From Sediminibacillus halophilus (GTDB lineage Bacteria > Bacillota > Bacilli > Bacillales > Amphibacillaceae), in assembly GCF_900103695.1 (NCBI RefSeq), contig NZ_FNHF01000001.1, positions 310,001 to 374,000 of the forward strand: 64,000 bases of DNA, read 5' to 3'. Positions 46,370 through 55,319 of the stretch are shown here, in pieces. Position numbers and translations under genes: made by a program. Under the pieces are notes generated by a model that was given only the letters and a program-made list of their open reading frames with translations, was not told where the DNA came from and made no database searches. The stretch's first letter is position 1. Each line of letters opens with the position of its first letter.

Positions 46370-47167
46370 TCATCCAAAAAACGGGTGATCATCATTGATT
46401 AGTATCCGTTCCACTTTCCTAGCAAAACCGGTACTTTCATCAATATCGACAATAAAACCGTTTAATTGTGTTCTTCCCGTTTTGGTCACTTCGAAACGTA
46501 CCGGAAGGTTAGTAAGAAACCGGTTCAAGACCGCTTCTTTGTCTGTACCCAAAATTCCATCATACGGTCCAGTCATTCCTGCATCGGTAATATATCCAGT
46601 ACCCTTAGGTAATATCCGCTCATCTGCCGTTTGCGTATGTGTGTGGGTTCCGACTACAGCGCTGACTTTCCCATCAAGATACCAGCCCATTGCCTGTTTC
46701 TCACTGGTAGCTTCCGCATGAAAGTCGACGAAAATAAGGTTGGTTCTTTTTTTCGCTTCAGCAATCAATTGATCTGCTTTACGAAAAGGGTCATCAAGCG
46801 GCGGCAAAAACGTTCTTCCCTGAAGATTTATCACAGCTACTTCGGCCTTGTTGCTGCGTACATAAACAATTTCTCTCCCAGGCGTACCCTCGGGAAAATT
46901 AGCAGGCCTGACCATATACTCGGCTTCATCGATGAATTCAAATATTTCCTTTTTGTCCCAAGCATGGTTTCCCAATGTTACGGCCTGTGCTCCCGATTCA
47001 AGGAATTGTTTATAGATTTTCTCCGTAATGCCTTTTCCCGCAGCTGCATTCTCACCGTTAACAATACTGACATGCGGCTGGAATTTTTGCTTTAATCGAG
47101 GCAGATAGTCGCGTACCATTTCTCTTCCTGGTGAACCTACTACATCGCCTATAAATAAAATCCTCAT
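46370..47167 (-). CDS. ymdB: YmdB, metallophosphoesterase
   Basis: This 265-residue phosphoesterase has the dimetal motifs GDVVGSPGREMV, NGENAAAGKG, LGNHAWD and HAEATSEKQ, then GTHTHTQTADE. In B. subtilis YmdB hydrolyses 2',3'-cyclic nucleotides and controls the biofilm-motility switch and nanotube formation. ATG 47167 gives the usual length and has GGATGG upstream. It lies between rny and spoVS. Confidence 0.94.
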   Translation of the reverse strand: MRILFIGDVVGSPGREMVRDYLPRLKQKFQPHVSIVNGENAAAGKGITEKIYKQFLESGAQAVTLGNHAWDKKEIFEFIDEAEYMVRPANFPEGTPGREIVYVRSNKAEVAVINLQGRTFLPPLDDPFRKADQLIAEAKKRTNLIFVDFHAEATSEKQAMGWYLDGKVSAVVGTHTHTQTADERILPKGTGYITDAGMTGPYDGILGTDKEAVLNRFLTNLPVRFEVTKTGRTQLNGFIVDIDESTGFARKVERILINDDHPFFG

Positions 47168-47283
47168 CAGCTTCAACCATCCTATCTTGTTAGTTAGTTT
47201 CAGTTTCACATAGATATGTATCCATGTCAAAACAGATCATTCACTAGAGCCTATTATTCCCTCTTTTTGTGGAAACGCACAAA

Positions 47284-47312
47284 AATAAAGCGGCTAAATA
47301 GCCGCTTTATTT
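47284..47312 (-). terminator. Terminator after rny
   Basis: AATAAAGCGGCTA pairs with TAGCCGCTTTATT and the stem includes the rny stop codon. TTTT follows. Confidence 0.85.
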
Positions 47313-48872
47313 TGCATATTCCACTGCACGTGTTTCCCGGATGACCGTCACTTTTATATGACCCGGATAGTCCAGTTCATCTTCAATTTTTTTCCTTATT
47401 TCTCTCGCTATTTTCAGTGCTTCCAGATCGTCAATTTCGTCCGGCTTCACCATTATTCTGACCTCACGTCCAGCCTGAATGGCAAAGGATTTCTCTACGC
47501 CATCATATGACTCCGAGATTTCCTCAAGTTTCTCCAGTCGTTTGATATAATTCTCAAGTGTTTCGCTTCTTGCACCAGGTCTGGCAGCTGATAAAGCGTC
47601 TGCCGCAGCAACCAGAACGGCAATAATGGAAGTTGGTTCTTCATCTCCATGGTGAGAGGCGATAGAATTAATAACGACATCATTTTCCTTGTACTTCATA
47701 GCCAATTCTTTACCAATCTCTACGTGACTGCCTTCTACCTCATGGTCGATAGCCTTTCCGATATCGTGGAGTAAACCGGCTCTCTTAGCAAGGGTTTCGT
47801 CCTCGCCAAGTTCAGCTGCTAGTAAGCCGGCCAGATGCGCCACTTCCGTAGAATGTTTCAACACGTTCTGTCCATAGCTTGTCCGATACTTCAAACGACC
47901 GAGAATTTTGATGAGGTCTGGATGCAGACCGTGTACACCGATTTCAAAAGTGGTCTGTTCACCGACCTCCCGGATATACTCATCCACTTCTCTTCTTGAT
48001 TTATCAACCATTTCCTCAATTCTCGCCGGGTGAATCCGTCCATCCTGTACAAGTTTTTCCAAAGCAATCCGAGCAGTCTCCCTGCGGATTGGATCAAAAC
48101 CGGAAAGGATAACAGCTTCTGGTGTATCGTCAATAATCAGGTCAATCCCTGTTAAGGTTTCAAGTGTTCTGATGTTCCGGCCTTCACGACCAATGATCCG
48201 GCCTTTCATTTCGTCATTCGGAAGGTTGACAACCGATACAGTTGTTTCTGCCACATGATCTGCCGCACAACGTTGCAAAGCAAGCGATAAAATACTTTTA
48301 GCCTTTTTATCAGCTTCTTCCTTCGCACGGTTCTCTGCTTCTTTAATCATGATTGCCGATTCATGTGTTACCTCTTGCTCGACTCGTTCTAAGATCACTT
48401 GCTTTGCCTGGTCAGTAGTGTATCCGGAAATGCGCTCAAGTTCAGCTTGCTGTTCACCTAACATAGCTTCCACTTTGCTTTCCATTTCTTCAATTTGTTG
48501 TTGTTTTTCTGTCAGAGTTTGTTCCCTTGATTCTAACATCAGCTCACGCTTGTCCAGCGTTTCACTTTTTCGGTCCAGATTTTCTTCTTTTTGCATCAGG
48601 CGGGTTTCCTGTCTCTGCAACTCCGCTCGACGCTCTCGGAGCTCTTGATCCGCCTGCTGACGAAGCTTATGATTCTCATCTTTCGCTTCAAGAAGCGCCT
48701 CTTTTTTGGCTGCATCGGCATTCCGATGCCCCTCTTCTACTATTTGCTTTGCCAATTCTTCCGCACTTGAAATTTTTGCCTCCGCAATAGATTTACGAAT
48801 CAGATAACCAACAACAATACCGACGATAAGGGTAAGCAAAATGGAGATGATTATTAAGGTAACTATTTCCAT
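47307..48872 (-). CDS. rny: Ribonuclease Y
   Basis: This 521-residue protein has an N-terminal membrane anchor ([21 protein letters not shown]), a long Glu/Arg-rich coiled coil (about 30-200), a KH domain ([19 protein letters not shown]) and an HD domain with [18 protein letters not shown]. RNase Y starts mRNA decay in Firmicutes. ATG 48872 has AGGAGG upstream. Its specificity partner RicA is encoded at 40357-40785. Confidence 0.97.
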   Translation of the reverse strand: MEIVTLIIISILLTLIVGIVVGYLIRKSIAEAKISSAEELAKQIVEEGHRNADAAKKEALLEAKDENHKLRQQADQELRERRAELQRQETRLMQKEENLDRKSETLDKRELMLESREQTLTEKQQQIEEMESKVEAMLGEQQAELERISGYTTDQAKQVILERVEQEVTHESAIMIKEAENRAKEEADKKAKSILSLALQRCAADHVAETTVSVVNLPNDEMKGRIIGREGRNIRTLETLTGIDLIIDDTPEAVILSGFDPIRRETARIALEKLVQDGRIHPARIEEMVDKSRREVDEYIREVGEQTTFEIGVHGLHPDLIKILGRLKYRTSYGQNVLKHSTEVAHLAGLLAAELGEDETLAKRAGLLHDIGKAIDHEVEGSHVEIGKELAMKYKENDVVINSIASHHGDEEPTSIIAVLVAAADALSAARPGARSETLENYIKRLEKLEEISESYDGVEKSFAIQAGREVRIMVKPDEIDDLEALKIAREIRKKIEDELDYPGHIKVTVIRETRAVEYAK

Positions 48873-49099
48873 GAGTTCACCTCCTCTTGCTATAAATTTG
48901 TACAATCACTTTTAGTCGGCATGTACAGTGTCTTTCAATAAAAAAATCGTTTGTTTGCAAAAAAGTGTATAATAATAAGAAGAATTATACATATCAATTT
49001 TAATCTTGGAATTTTATATTGTCAAGGAACCGTCAAATTTATGTCATAATCTTTTGGCAAATTGCGCAAACTATAAAGCTGATACTGCCCCTTCATGCA

Positions 49100-49135
49100 A
49101 ATGAATCCCCAACCGATCTCGGCTTGGGGATTCAC
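49100..49135 (-). terminator. Terminator after recA
   Basis: GAATCCCCAA and TTGGGGATTC form a hairpin around GCCGAGATCGG directly after the recA stop. Confidence 0.75.
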
Positions 49136-49137
49136 AC

Positions 49138-50544
49138 TTACATATCCATTGTTTCCTGGTTTTCCATTTCTTCGGAAGGTTCCGGGGCAGTATCCATATC
49201 ATAATGACTGCGAATAGTATTGTAGATTTCCATACGGATATCTTCATTCTCTTTCAGGAATTGCTTCGCATTCTCCCGCCCTTGGCCTAGACGTTCCTCG
49301 TTATAGGAGTACCAGGCACCGCTTTTTTGCACAATGTCAAGATCGGAACCAATGTCCAGTAGTTCGCCTTCCCGGGATATACCCTCTCCGTACATGATGT
49401 CTACTTCTGCTTGTTTGAACGGAGGAGCTACCTTGTTTTTTACTACCTTGATTTTTGTTTTGTTACCAACCATGTCATTTCCTTGTTTCAGGGTTTCAGC
49501 TCTGCGCACTTCAAGTCTTACAGAAGAATAGAATTTCAAAGCACGCCCGCCAGGAGTCGTTTCCGGATTCAGTCTTGTTATCACAAGAGCTTTTTATCTC
49601 TTGTTTCTGGAGGTTTCTTTCCCTCATATCCTTTACAGGAATACGGCCAGTCTTTTCTGACCCAGCTCAGCATATCTTTTCATCTTCGACTTGCTCGTTA
49701 AGATGATGCGGACTCGTGGAAGGATTATATTCTGCCTGCGGCAGGTTCACCTTCTATGCGTTGCCCCTGACTGTACTTTTACTTACAGCCTTCGGTTCGG
49801 ATTTACTTCTCAGTATCCCCGTTTCATTCCGCATTGGTAATCTGGAAAATTTCTTTTCCAGACGGCAAGCTGCTTTTTGTCCGGGATGGCGGCACTTAAA
49901 CTGCCTGCTTCCCGCACACTTTTTTAAGCAGCATTCTCACCAAACATGACTCCTACTTTTTCCCTTATTTGATTGATAAAGATGGCTGTCGTCTTCGATT
50001 TGTTAATGGCTCCCGAAAGCTTTCGCAGCGCCTGGGACATTAGGCGTGCTTGCAAACCAACGTGTGCATCTCCCATTTCCCCTTCAATCTCTGCTTTTGG
50101 TACGAGAGCTGCTACCGAATCAATTACCACCATGTCGACAGCACCGCTTCTGACAAGCGCCTCAGCTATTTCCAGCGCCTGTTCCCCTGTATCAGGCTGA
50201 GATAGTAGCAACTCATCGACATTTACACCAAGTTTTCTCGCATATACCGGATCTAGAGCATGTTCAGCATCAATAAATGCAGCTTGTCCGCCCTGGCGCT
50301 GTGCTTCAGCGATAGCATGCAAGGAAACGGTTGTCTTACCAGAAGATTCCGGACCATAAATCTCCACTACACGCCCTCTTGGATAGCCGCCCACACCAAG
50401 AGCTACATCCAAGGCTAACGATCCGCTCGGAACTGTGGCAACTTTTTGCTCCGCACGTTCACCCAGTTTCATAATAGAACCCTTGCCAAATTGCTTTTCT
50501 ATCTGTTTCAACGCCATATCCAAGGCTTGTTTTCGATCACTCAA
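49138..50544 (-). CDS. recA: RecA recombinase, split into two exons by an intron-like insert
   Basis: Exon 1 is 50544-49939 (202 codons) and exon 2 is 49569-49138 (143 codons plus stop). Joined they give a 345-residue RecA, close to the usual 348. Exon 1 has Walker [31 protein letters not shown] and ends KVGVMFG. Exon 2 begins [20 protein letters not shown]. The break falls inside DNA-binding loop L2, the most conserved part. Without splicing, translation adds Glu-Asn-Ala-Ala and stops at 49924, giving a truncated RecA. TTG start with AAGGAGG upstream. A LexA box and promoter lie upstream. Confidence 0.93.
49570..49938 (-). ncRNA. 369-nt intron in recA, probably self-splicing group I type
   Basis: The exon 1 boundary is a T (GGT) and the last insert base is a G (..GACTG then AATCCG), as group I introns require. 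No reading frame or homing endonuclease is inside. Possible core helices on the minus strand: ATGCGGA/TCCGCAT (P3-like), CGG..CCG around a hairpin with GAGA loop (P4-P5-like, 49793-49821), GAAGG/CCTTC (P6-like), CATCTT/AAGATG (P8-like) and ACAAGAG/CTCTTGT near the 3' end. P1 and P7 could not be placed convincingly by hand, so the class is not proven. A recA group I intron is known in Bacillus anthracis; a recA group II intron is known in Geobacillus kaustophilus. The insert lacks a domain V-like hairpin of group II. Confidence 0.75.
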
Positions 50545-50575
50545 ATTATTTCCTCCTTAAAATTAAGCTAATACC

Positions 50576-50604
50576 ATCATAACTCGTTTTATGAGATTTA
50601 ACAA
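50576..50604 (-). promoter_or_regulatory. recA promoter
   Basis: On the minus strand TTGTTA (50604-50599), a 17-base spacer and TATGAT (50581-50576) lie 32 bases upstream of the start codon. Confidence 0.75.
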
Positions 50605-50612
50605 GTGAAAAG

Positions 50613-50626
50613 CGAATAAATGTTCC
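50613..50626. promoter_or_regulatory. LexA (SOS) box upstream of recA
   Basis: CGAATAAATGTTCC matches the LexA consensus at 12 of 14 positions; a T at the fifth position also occurs in B. subtilis recA. It lies eight bases from the -35. Confidence 0.75.
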
Positions 50627-50682
50627 CTTTTTTCTATTAGTAATTTGTGCTTAAAATGATTATTTAATTAGGGAAAAATTAA

Positions 50683-50701
50683 TCTCCAGCCTCGCTGGAG
50701 A
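50683..50701. terminator. Small hairpin between cinA and recA
   Basis: TCTCCAGC and GCTGGAGA form a tight stem with a three-base loop, followed on the minus strand by TTAATTTTT. It may be a second terminator for cinA transcription. Confidence 0.6.
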
Positions 50702-50761
50702 CTTCAATTTTCAATTTTGATTTTAAGTTGATTCTATCTATCTTAAGGAATCTAAAACAAA

Positions 50762-50799
50762 AGGCTTGCAGAAAAAGGTAATGATTTTTCTGCAAGCCT
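50762..50799 (-). terminator. CTTGYAGAAA hairpin family, copy 3, terminator after cinA
   Basis: AGGCTTGCAGAAAAA pairs perfectly with TTTTTCTGCAAGCCT around an 8-base loop. It lies 16 bases after the cinA stop. Confidence 0.85.
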
Positions 50800-50814
50800 G
50801 AGCCGGCAATCCTT

Positions 50815-52074
50815 TTAAATCATGTTGCTAGCAAGACGATAAACTAACTCCATTCCTTTTTTTACTGTGCGGGCTCGAATCGCCTCACGATTTCCATTAA
50901 ACTGGAAGGAATAGACTTTCGCCTCTTTTTGTTTTTGAGAAATTCCAATAAATACAGTACCCGGGGGATTCCCTTCCGATTCCCCGGGACCAGCAACTCC
51001 TGTGAAGCTAATTCCTATATCTGCCTTAAACTCCGAAAGAATGTTTTCCGCCATTTCTTCTGCACACTGCTTACTGACCGTTCCAAACCTGTCAATCGTT
51101 TCAGGAAGTACTTTAACCATTGATTGTTTAACCTCTGGGGAATAACAAACAACACTCCCCGTGACGACTTGGGAAGCACCAGGTACGGAAACAAGTTTGC
51201 TAGTAAACATTCCTCCTGTCAGACTCTCTGCAGCAGCTAATTTCATTTTACGATTCGCCAGCATTTCCACCGTTTTGGCTTCCAAGTTTTCTTCATCATA
51301 TCCATAAAAAAAGTCGCCAACCAGTTCCAGAATCCGTTTTTCGGTTTCACTTATTAATCGTTTTGCTGCTTGACTCGTTGAGGCGCTAGCTGTCAACCGC
51401 AAAGCTACTTCTCCCTCTGATGCCAGTGGGGCAATCGTAGGATTTGTTTGTACGGCAATTAGCGATTGCAGCTGATGCTCAAGCTGTGATTCACCAATAC
51501 CGACAAATCTTAACATTCTTGATTGTATTACTCTATCAAGCTTATATTTTTCTTTGATATACGGGAATGCATACTCTTCTGCAATTTGTTTCATTTCCCT
51601 TGGAACTCCCGGCATAAAAATCCAGGTGACACCCTCTGTCTCCATCGCCATTCCTGGAGCCATTCCGACATGATTCGGCAGTACTTTTGAACCATTGAAT
51701 ATCAACGCCTGTTTGCGATTGTTAGGGGTCATTTTCCTTTTGCTATTTTTAAAATAGGAGTTAATTTTTTGAATGGATGGTTCATCCACTACTACATCCA
51801 CTCCGTAGATTTCCTGAAAGGCATCTCGCGTCATATCATCCTCGGTTGGGCCAAGGCCTCCGGTAACCAACACGATATCGGACCTTTTTGCAGCTGTGAT
51901 AAAAACTTGTTTGACTCTCTCTAGGTTATCACCGACCACACTGTGGTGGTAAACATTAACACCATAATCTGCAAGCCGTTTGGATAACCACTGACCGTTC
52001 GTATTGGATATTTGGCCAAGTAATAATTCTGTTCCAACTGCAATGATTTCTGCACTTACCTGTTTTTTCATCAT
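50815..52074 (-). CDS. cinA: CinA family protein
   Basis: This 419-residue protein has an N-terminal MoCF-like domain (AEIIAVGTELLLGQISNTNG, VTGGLGPTEDDMT) and a C-terminal CinA domain (KLAAAESLTGGMFTSKLV, GVAGPGESEGNPPGTVFIG). CinA proteins act as nicotinamide nucleotide amidases or ADP-ribose pyrophosphatases and are linked to competence. It overlaps pgsA by four bases (ATGA). It lies upstream of recA, the common order, but here two hairpins separate them. Confidence 0.95.
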   Translation of the reverse strand: MMKKQVSAEIIAVGTELLLGQISNTNGQWLSKRLADYGVNVYHHSVVGDNLERVKQVFITAAKRSDIVLVTGGLGPTEDDMTRDAFQEIYGVDVVVDEPSIQKINSYFKNSKRKMTPNNRKQALIFNGSKVLPNHVGMAPGMAMETEGVTWIFMPGVPREMKQIAEEYAFPYIKEKYKLDRVIQSRMLRFVGIGESQLEHQLQSLIAVQTNPTIAPLASEGEVALRLTASASTSQAAKRLISETEKRILELVGDFFYGYDEENLEAKTVEMLANRKMKLAAAESLTGGMFTSKLVSVPGASQVVTGSVVCYSPEVKQSMVKVLPETIDRFGTVSKQCAEEMAENILSEFKADIGISFTGVAGPGESEGNPPGTVFIGISQKQKEAKVYSFQFNGNREAIRARTVKKGMELVYRLASNMI

Positions 52075-52649
52075 TTAGAATCCCTCATAACATGCCAATT
52101 CTTACGGAAATAATCATAACCAGAGACTATCGTTATAATCATAGCAGCATAAAGACAAATAATGCCGAATGGGAAGCCTAGGTAAGAAAATGGAAAGTTG
52201 TGTAGCAACAGGGCAGAAATAGCTACAATCTGCAGCACTGTCTTCAGTTTTCCCATTTGACTTGCAGCAAGGACAAGCCCTTCTCCTGCAGCCACAAGTC
52301 GAAGGCCGGTAACGGCAAATTCACGGCTTATAATGATGATGACGACCCACGCAGGTGCGATTTCCATCTCCACTAAAAGGATCAATGCAGAGGCAACCAG
52401 CAACTTATCCGCCAACGGATCCAAAAACTTGCCCAAGTTGGTCACAAGGTTATACTTCCTGGCATAAAAACCATCAACCCAATCAGTAGTAGAGGCTAAA
52501 ATGAACAACAAGCCTGCTACAAAGTGGGAAATAGGCAACTCCTGATTACCAATGTTCCAGCTTCCCCAATCAAAAGGGATGGACAAAAGCAGAATAAAAA
52601 TAGGAATCAGAAAAATGCGTGACATCGTAATTCTGTTAGGTATATTCAT
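52071..52649 (-). CDS. pgsA: CDP-diacylglycerol-glycerol-3-phosphate phosphatidyltransferase
   Basis: This 192-residue integral membrane enzyme makes phosphatidylglycerol phosphate. The CDP-alcohol phosphotransferase motif DG-x2-AR-x8-G-x3-D-x3-D is seen as DWVDGFYARKYNLVTNLGKF then LDPLADKL. ATG 52649 has GGAGG eight bases upstream; the ATG just before it (52652) is also possible. Several membrane helices follow. It is coupled to cinA downstream. Confidence 0.95.
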   Translation of the reverse strand: MNIPNRITMSRIFLIPIFILLLSIPFDWGSWNIGNQELPISHFVAGLLFILASTTDWVDGFYARKYNLVTNLGKFLDPLADKLLVASALILLVEMEIAPAWVVIIIISREFAVTGLRLVAAGEGLVLAASQMGKLKTVLQIVAISALLLHNFPFSYLGFPFGIICLYAAMIITIVSGYDYFRKNWHVMRDSK

Positions 52650-52766
52650 CATGGTATCCTCCAATTCAACGTATACATAATCTGTTAGCCAAAAATAAGG
52701 ACTATCCCCTACCACAACTGTCTATTGACAGTTATCGACTGGGAACAGCCCCGACATTTCAATAAC

Positions 52767-53696
52767 TTACTCTTGCTGTTCTGTTTCGTCTACAACCTCA
52801 ACGAAGACTCGTTGTACTGTATTACTGGACATCTCCGGAATTTCCAGCGGAACGCCTGCGATTGTTATTTCAATCGGCTCTGGATTTCCGAAACGGATCA
52901 TAAACTGATCTGCTCCGGATAAGTCCTCCTCCAATGGAGAGTCACTTTCACCAAACATGCCACTATATAAGTCGTTGTCTTCACCTTCCGTGATTTCCAG
53001 CCAATGGTCACTTTCTGAAGTCACTTCTACGATGATTTCTTCACCCGGATTGACCAATTCGATATTCGTTACTTGGTCATTTCCCTGTGTGCCCTGATCG
53101 ACCACATTCAGTTCCGGCTCTGCCTGTTCTTCTTCATTTGTTGAGTCGTCTTGTTGACTTTCCTCTTCTGTCTTTTCTTCAGAAGCATCATTATTCCCGC
53201 TATCATCATTCTCTTTTGTTTCAGAGGAATCCGGATCGCCAACATAGACCTCGTCCTGCTTCTCATTTTGCTGATTCGATTGACCAGGATCATCCCCTTG
53301 GGACTGTTGATATAAATACCAAACAGTGAATAGGATACCGATAACCAATAAAACGACAATAATGGTCGGCAAAAAAGAAAGCAAAGCAGGACTTTTAGTG
53401 GACGCAGAGCTTTCTTTTCGACTACGCTGTACTCTTGTGTACTGAACAGCACTCTCATCACTGGTGGCCGGAAGCTCGTTTTTGTGCTCTTCGATTAAAA
53501 CATCGGGATCTAAATCCACAGCAGTAGCATATTCCTTAATAAATGCCCGAACATAGAAGTTGCCAGGCATGACACTGAAATTCCCTTTTTCAATTGCTTG
53601 CAGATAACGAGTCTGAATCTTTGTCATCTGTTGTATTTCTTCTAACGAGAGATTTTTAGCCTCCCTTGCTTCTTTCAGCCGTTCTCCAATTTCCAT
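52767..53696 (-). CDS. rodZ: RodZ-like cell-shape protein (YmfM)
   Basis: This 309-residue protein has an N-terminal helix-turn-helix of the RodZ kind (GERLKEAREAKNLSLEEIQQ then KIQTRYLQAIEKG, FYVRAFIKEYA), one membrane helix (LLSFLPTIIVVLLVIGILFT), an acidic Ser/Glu/Asn linker and a C-terminal beta-rich DUF4115 domain. RodZ links MreB filaments to wall growth. ATG 53696 has GGAAGGTG upstream. Confidence 0.92.
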   Translation of the reverse strand: MEIGERLKEAREAKNLSLEEIQQMTKIQTRYLQAIEKGNFSVMPGNFYVRAFIKEYATAVDLDPDVLIEEHKNELPATSDESAVQYTRVQRSRKESSASTKSPALLSFLPTIIVVLLVIGILFTVWYLYQQSQGDDPGQSNQQNEKQDEVYVGDPDSSETKENDDSGNNDASEEKTEEESQQDDSTNEEEQAEPELNVVDQGTQGNDQVTNIELVNPGEEIIVEVTSESDHWLEITEGEDNDLYSGMFGESDSPLEEDLSGADQFMIRFGNPEPIEITIAGVPLEIPEMSSNTVQRVFVEVVDETEQQE

Positions 53697-53717
53697 AGTC
53701 AAAAACACCTTCCAATT

Positions 53718-54509
53718 CTAAAAATCAAACATGGAAAAGCCCCCGCTGTCATCAAACTTGGACTTTTCGATTGGTTCGTATTTAATTTCCTCGTTCTCAT
53801 CATTCCTCAACTCAATAATGTAGTCGAAATCATTCAAGCTGTATTCTGTTTGCTGAACAAATATATCCGGATGCTCCACTACCTTCACAGCTGGAAGACG
53901 CATGATTTCACGCACTAACTCCCAGTGTTTTTCACTTGCACGCTGGGTAGAGACTATCCCATCAATGATATAGATATTATTCAGGTTGTATTCATCCTTG
54001 ATTAATTTGCTGCGAATTGTTTGTTTTAATAACGTACTCGAGACAAATAACCAACGCTTATTTGCACAGACACTCGAGGCGACAATCGACTCTGTCTTGC
54101 CGACGCGAGGCATTCCTCTGATGCCTATTAGCTTATGCCCCTCTTTTTTAAATAATTCCGCCAGAAAGTCGACAAGAAGGCCCAGTTCATTCCGCACAAA
54201 GCGAAATGTCTTTTTGTCGTCTATATCACTATGTATGTACCTGCCGTGTCTGACAGCCAACCTGTCTCTGAGCTTAGGTTTTCTTATTTTTGTCACATTA
54301 ATGGTTTCCATTGTGTCCAGAATCGATTTCAACCTTGTGATTTGCTCGTCTTGTCTTGATAACAGAAGCATCCCTCTTCGAGAGTCTTCTACACCGTTTA
54401 TCGAAATGATATTAATCGATAACATCCCTAGTAAAGATGATATATCACCTAATAAACCGGGACGATTATGCTGAATTTCATATTCAAGATACCATTCAGT
54501 TTTGTCCAT
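53718..54509 (-). CDS. ymfK: YmfK, DUF3388 protein
   Basis: This 263-residue protein starts with an ACT-like domain (EYEIQHNRPGLLGDISSLLG and NIISINGVEDSRRG). A larger region with a P-loop-like GIRGMPRVGKTESIVA near residue 130 follows, with aspartate-rich IYIIDGIVS, and an acidic tail. This matches YmfK (DUF3388). The function is unknown; nucleotide binding is a fair guess from the GxPRxGKT motif. It sits between ymfJ and rodZ as in B. subtilis. Confidence 0.87.
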   Translation of the reverse strand: MDKTEWYLEYEIQHNRPGLLGDISSLLGMLSINIISINGVEDSRRGMLLLSRQDEQITRLKSILDTMETINVTKIRKPKLRDRLAVRHGRYIHSDIDDKKTFRFVRNELGLLVDFLAELFKKEGHKLIGIRGMPRVGKTESIVASSVCANKRWLFVSSTLLKQTIRSKLIKDEYNLNNIYIIDGIVSTQRASEKHWELVREIMRLPAVKVVEHPDIFVQQTEYSLNDFDYIIELRNDENEEIKYEPIEKSKFDDSGGFSMFDF

Positions 54510-54886
54510 AGAAAAAGCTCCTTCATCTATAACAGGGCGCTGATCGTTCTGTTTATAAATGGATTTACTCTTATCATAAATGATTTTTCACAATTAGAAA
54601 AGGACATTATTCGGTTTACTGTTTATAAATTCCACAATTTTTTCAGTCTAAACGGGCTAACAGCACTAGATAAACCAGTTTTCACCTCTATGGTAATCTT
54701 CAAATCCTTGAGAATGTAAAATTTAAACCGGTAGAAATAATGAAAGGAAAGAATCAGAAGGAATAATATTGCATAACGTTTTTCTTTCAACAATTCATAA
54801 ATGGGGAACGATTCTTCTATGAGATTTCTCGGTATTGCATCGGAGAACTGAAAAGCTCAATTGTCCAGAAGGAAGGAAAAGGAAAA
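54510..54886. other. Long spacer upstream of ymfK, no gene seen
   Basis: This AT-rich stretch holds GAAGGAGC before ymfK and probably its promoter, but no clear -35/-10 pair with normal spacing. No protein-like frame with a ribosome-binding site was found on either strand. In B. subtilis the ymfJ-ymfK distance is much shorter. Confidence 0.5.
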
Positions 54887-54920
54887 AGCTTGTAGAAATA
54901 CATGCTTTTTCTACAAGCCT
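54887..54920 (-). terminator. CTTGYAGAAA hairpin family, copy 4
   Basis: AGGCTTGTAGAAA pairs with TTTCTACAAGCT on the minus strand around a 10-base loop, followed by TTTTCC. It lies after the ymfJ gene. Confidence 0.8.
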
Positions 54921-54923
54921 TTT

Positions 54924-54953
54924 GCCTGCCGCTGTGATAGCGGCAGGCTTTTT
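54924..54953. terminator. Second hairpin after ymfJ
   Basis: GCCTGCCGCT pairs perfectly with AGCGGCAGGC around GTGAT. The T-run is on the plus strand. It is next to copy 4, forming a tandem hairpin pair. Confidence 0.75.
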
Positions 54954-54970
54954 GATTACTTAACAATCAA

Positions 54971-55231
54971 TTATTGTCCTGTACCTTCGTTTTGAACCAT
55001 CTTTACCATAATATTAGCAATGGCACGCTGTTCATCTTTAGAAGCTGCGTTCCACAAATCACGCAATATTGCTTCCTGGTCATTTTCAGCATCCACTTGC
55101 TTGGATAAGTATCCGCCAATCTCAAAGGCGAGATCGGAAATGGTGTTTTGATCCATTCCCTGTCCTTGAGCTTGATGAAGACGGTCCCCAAGAAAATCCT
55201 TCCAAGATTCAAAATTATCGAGAACTGACAT
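54971..55231 (-). CDS. ymfJ: YmfJ, DUF3243 protein
   Basis: This 86-residue helical protein reads LDNFESWKDFLGDRLHQAQ, DLAFEIGGYLSKQVDAEN and AIANIMVKMVQNEG, the DUF3243 signature. The function is unknown. ATG 55231 has GGAGG upstream. It follows ymfI by about 90 bases and ends in tandem terminators. Confidence 0.9.
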   Translation of the reverse strand: MSVLDNFESWKDFLGDRLHQAQGQGMDQNTISDLAFEIGGYLSKQVDAENDQEAILRDLWNAASKDEQRAIANIMVKMVQNEGTGQ

Positions 55232-55319
55232 CTTTTTTCCTCCTTCAATCTCAACGTTCAAGCTTAGCATTTGATTTATACAAAACTTTATACATTAGTT
55301 GAAGAAGAATTTCAGCCCT

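Noticed and set aside
49138-49584. Separate gene encoding the RecA C-terminus starting at GTG 49584
   Set aside because: The first five codons are insert sequence and there is no ribosome-binding site; the rest matches RecA exactly from the exon 2 boundary.
49570-49938. Group II intron reading of the recA insert, based on GTGTGCGGG near its start
   Set aside because: Starting there would leave in-frame stop codons in exon 1, the insert does not end in a group II-like AY at the required junction, and no domain V-like hairpin was found.
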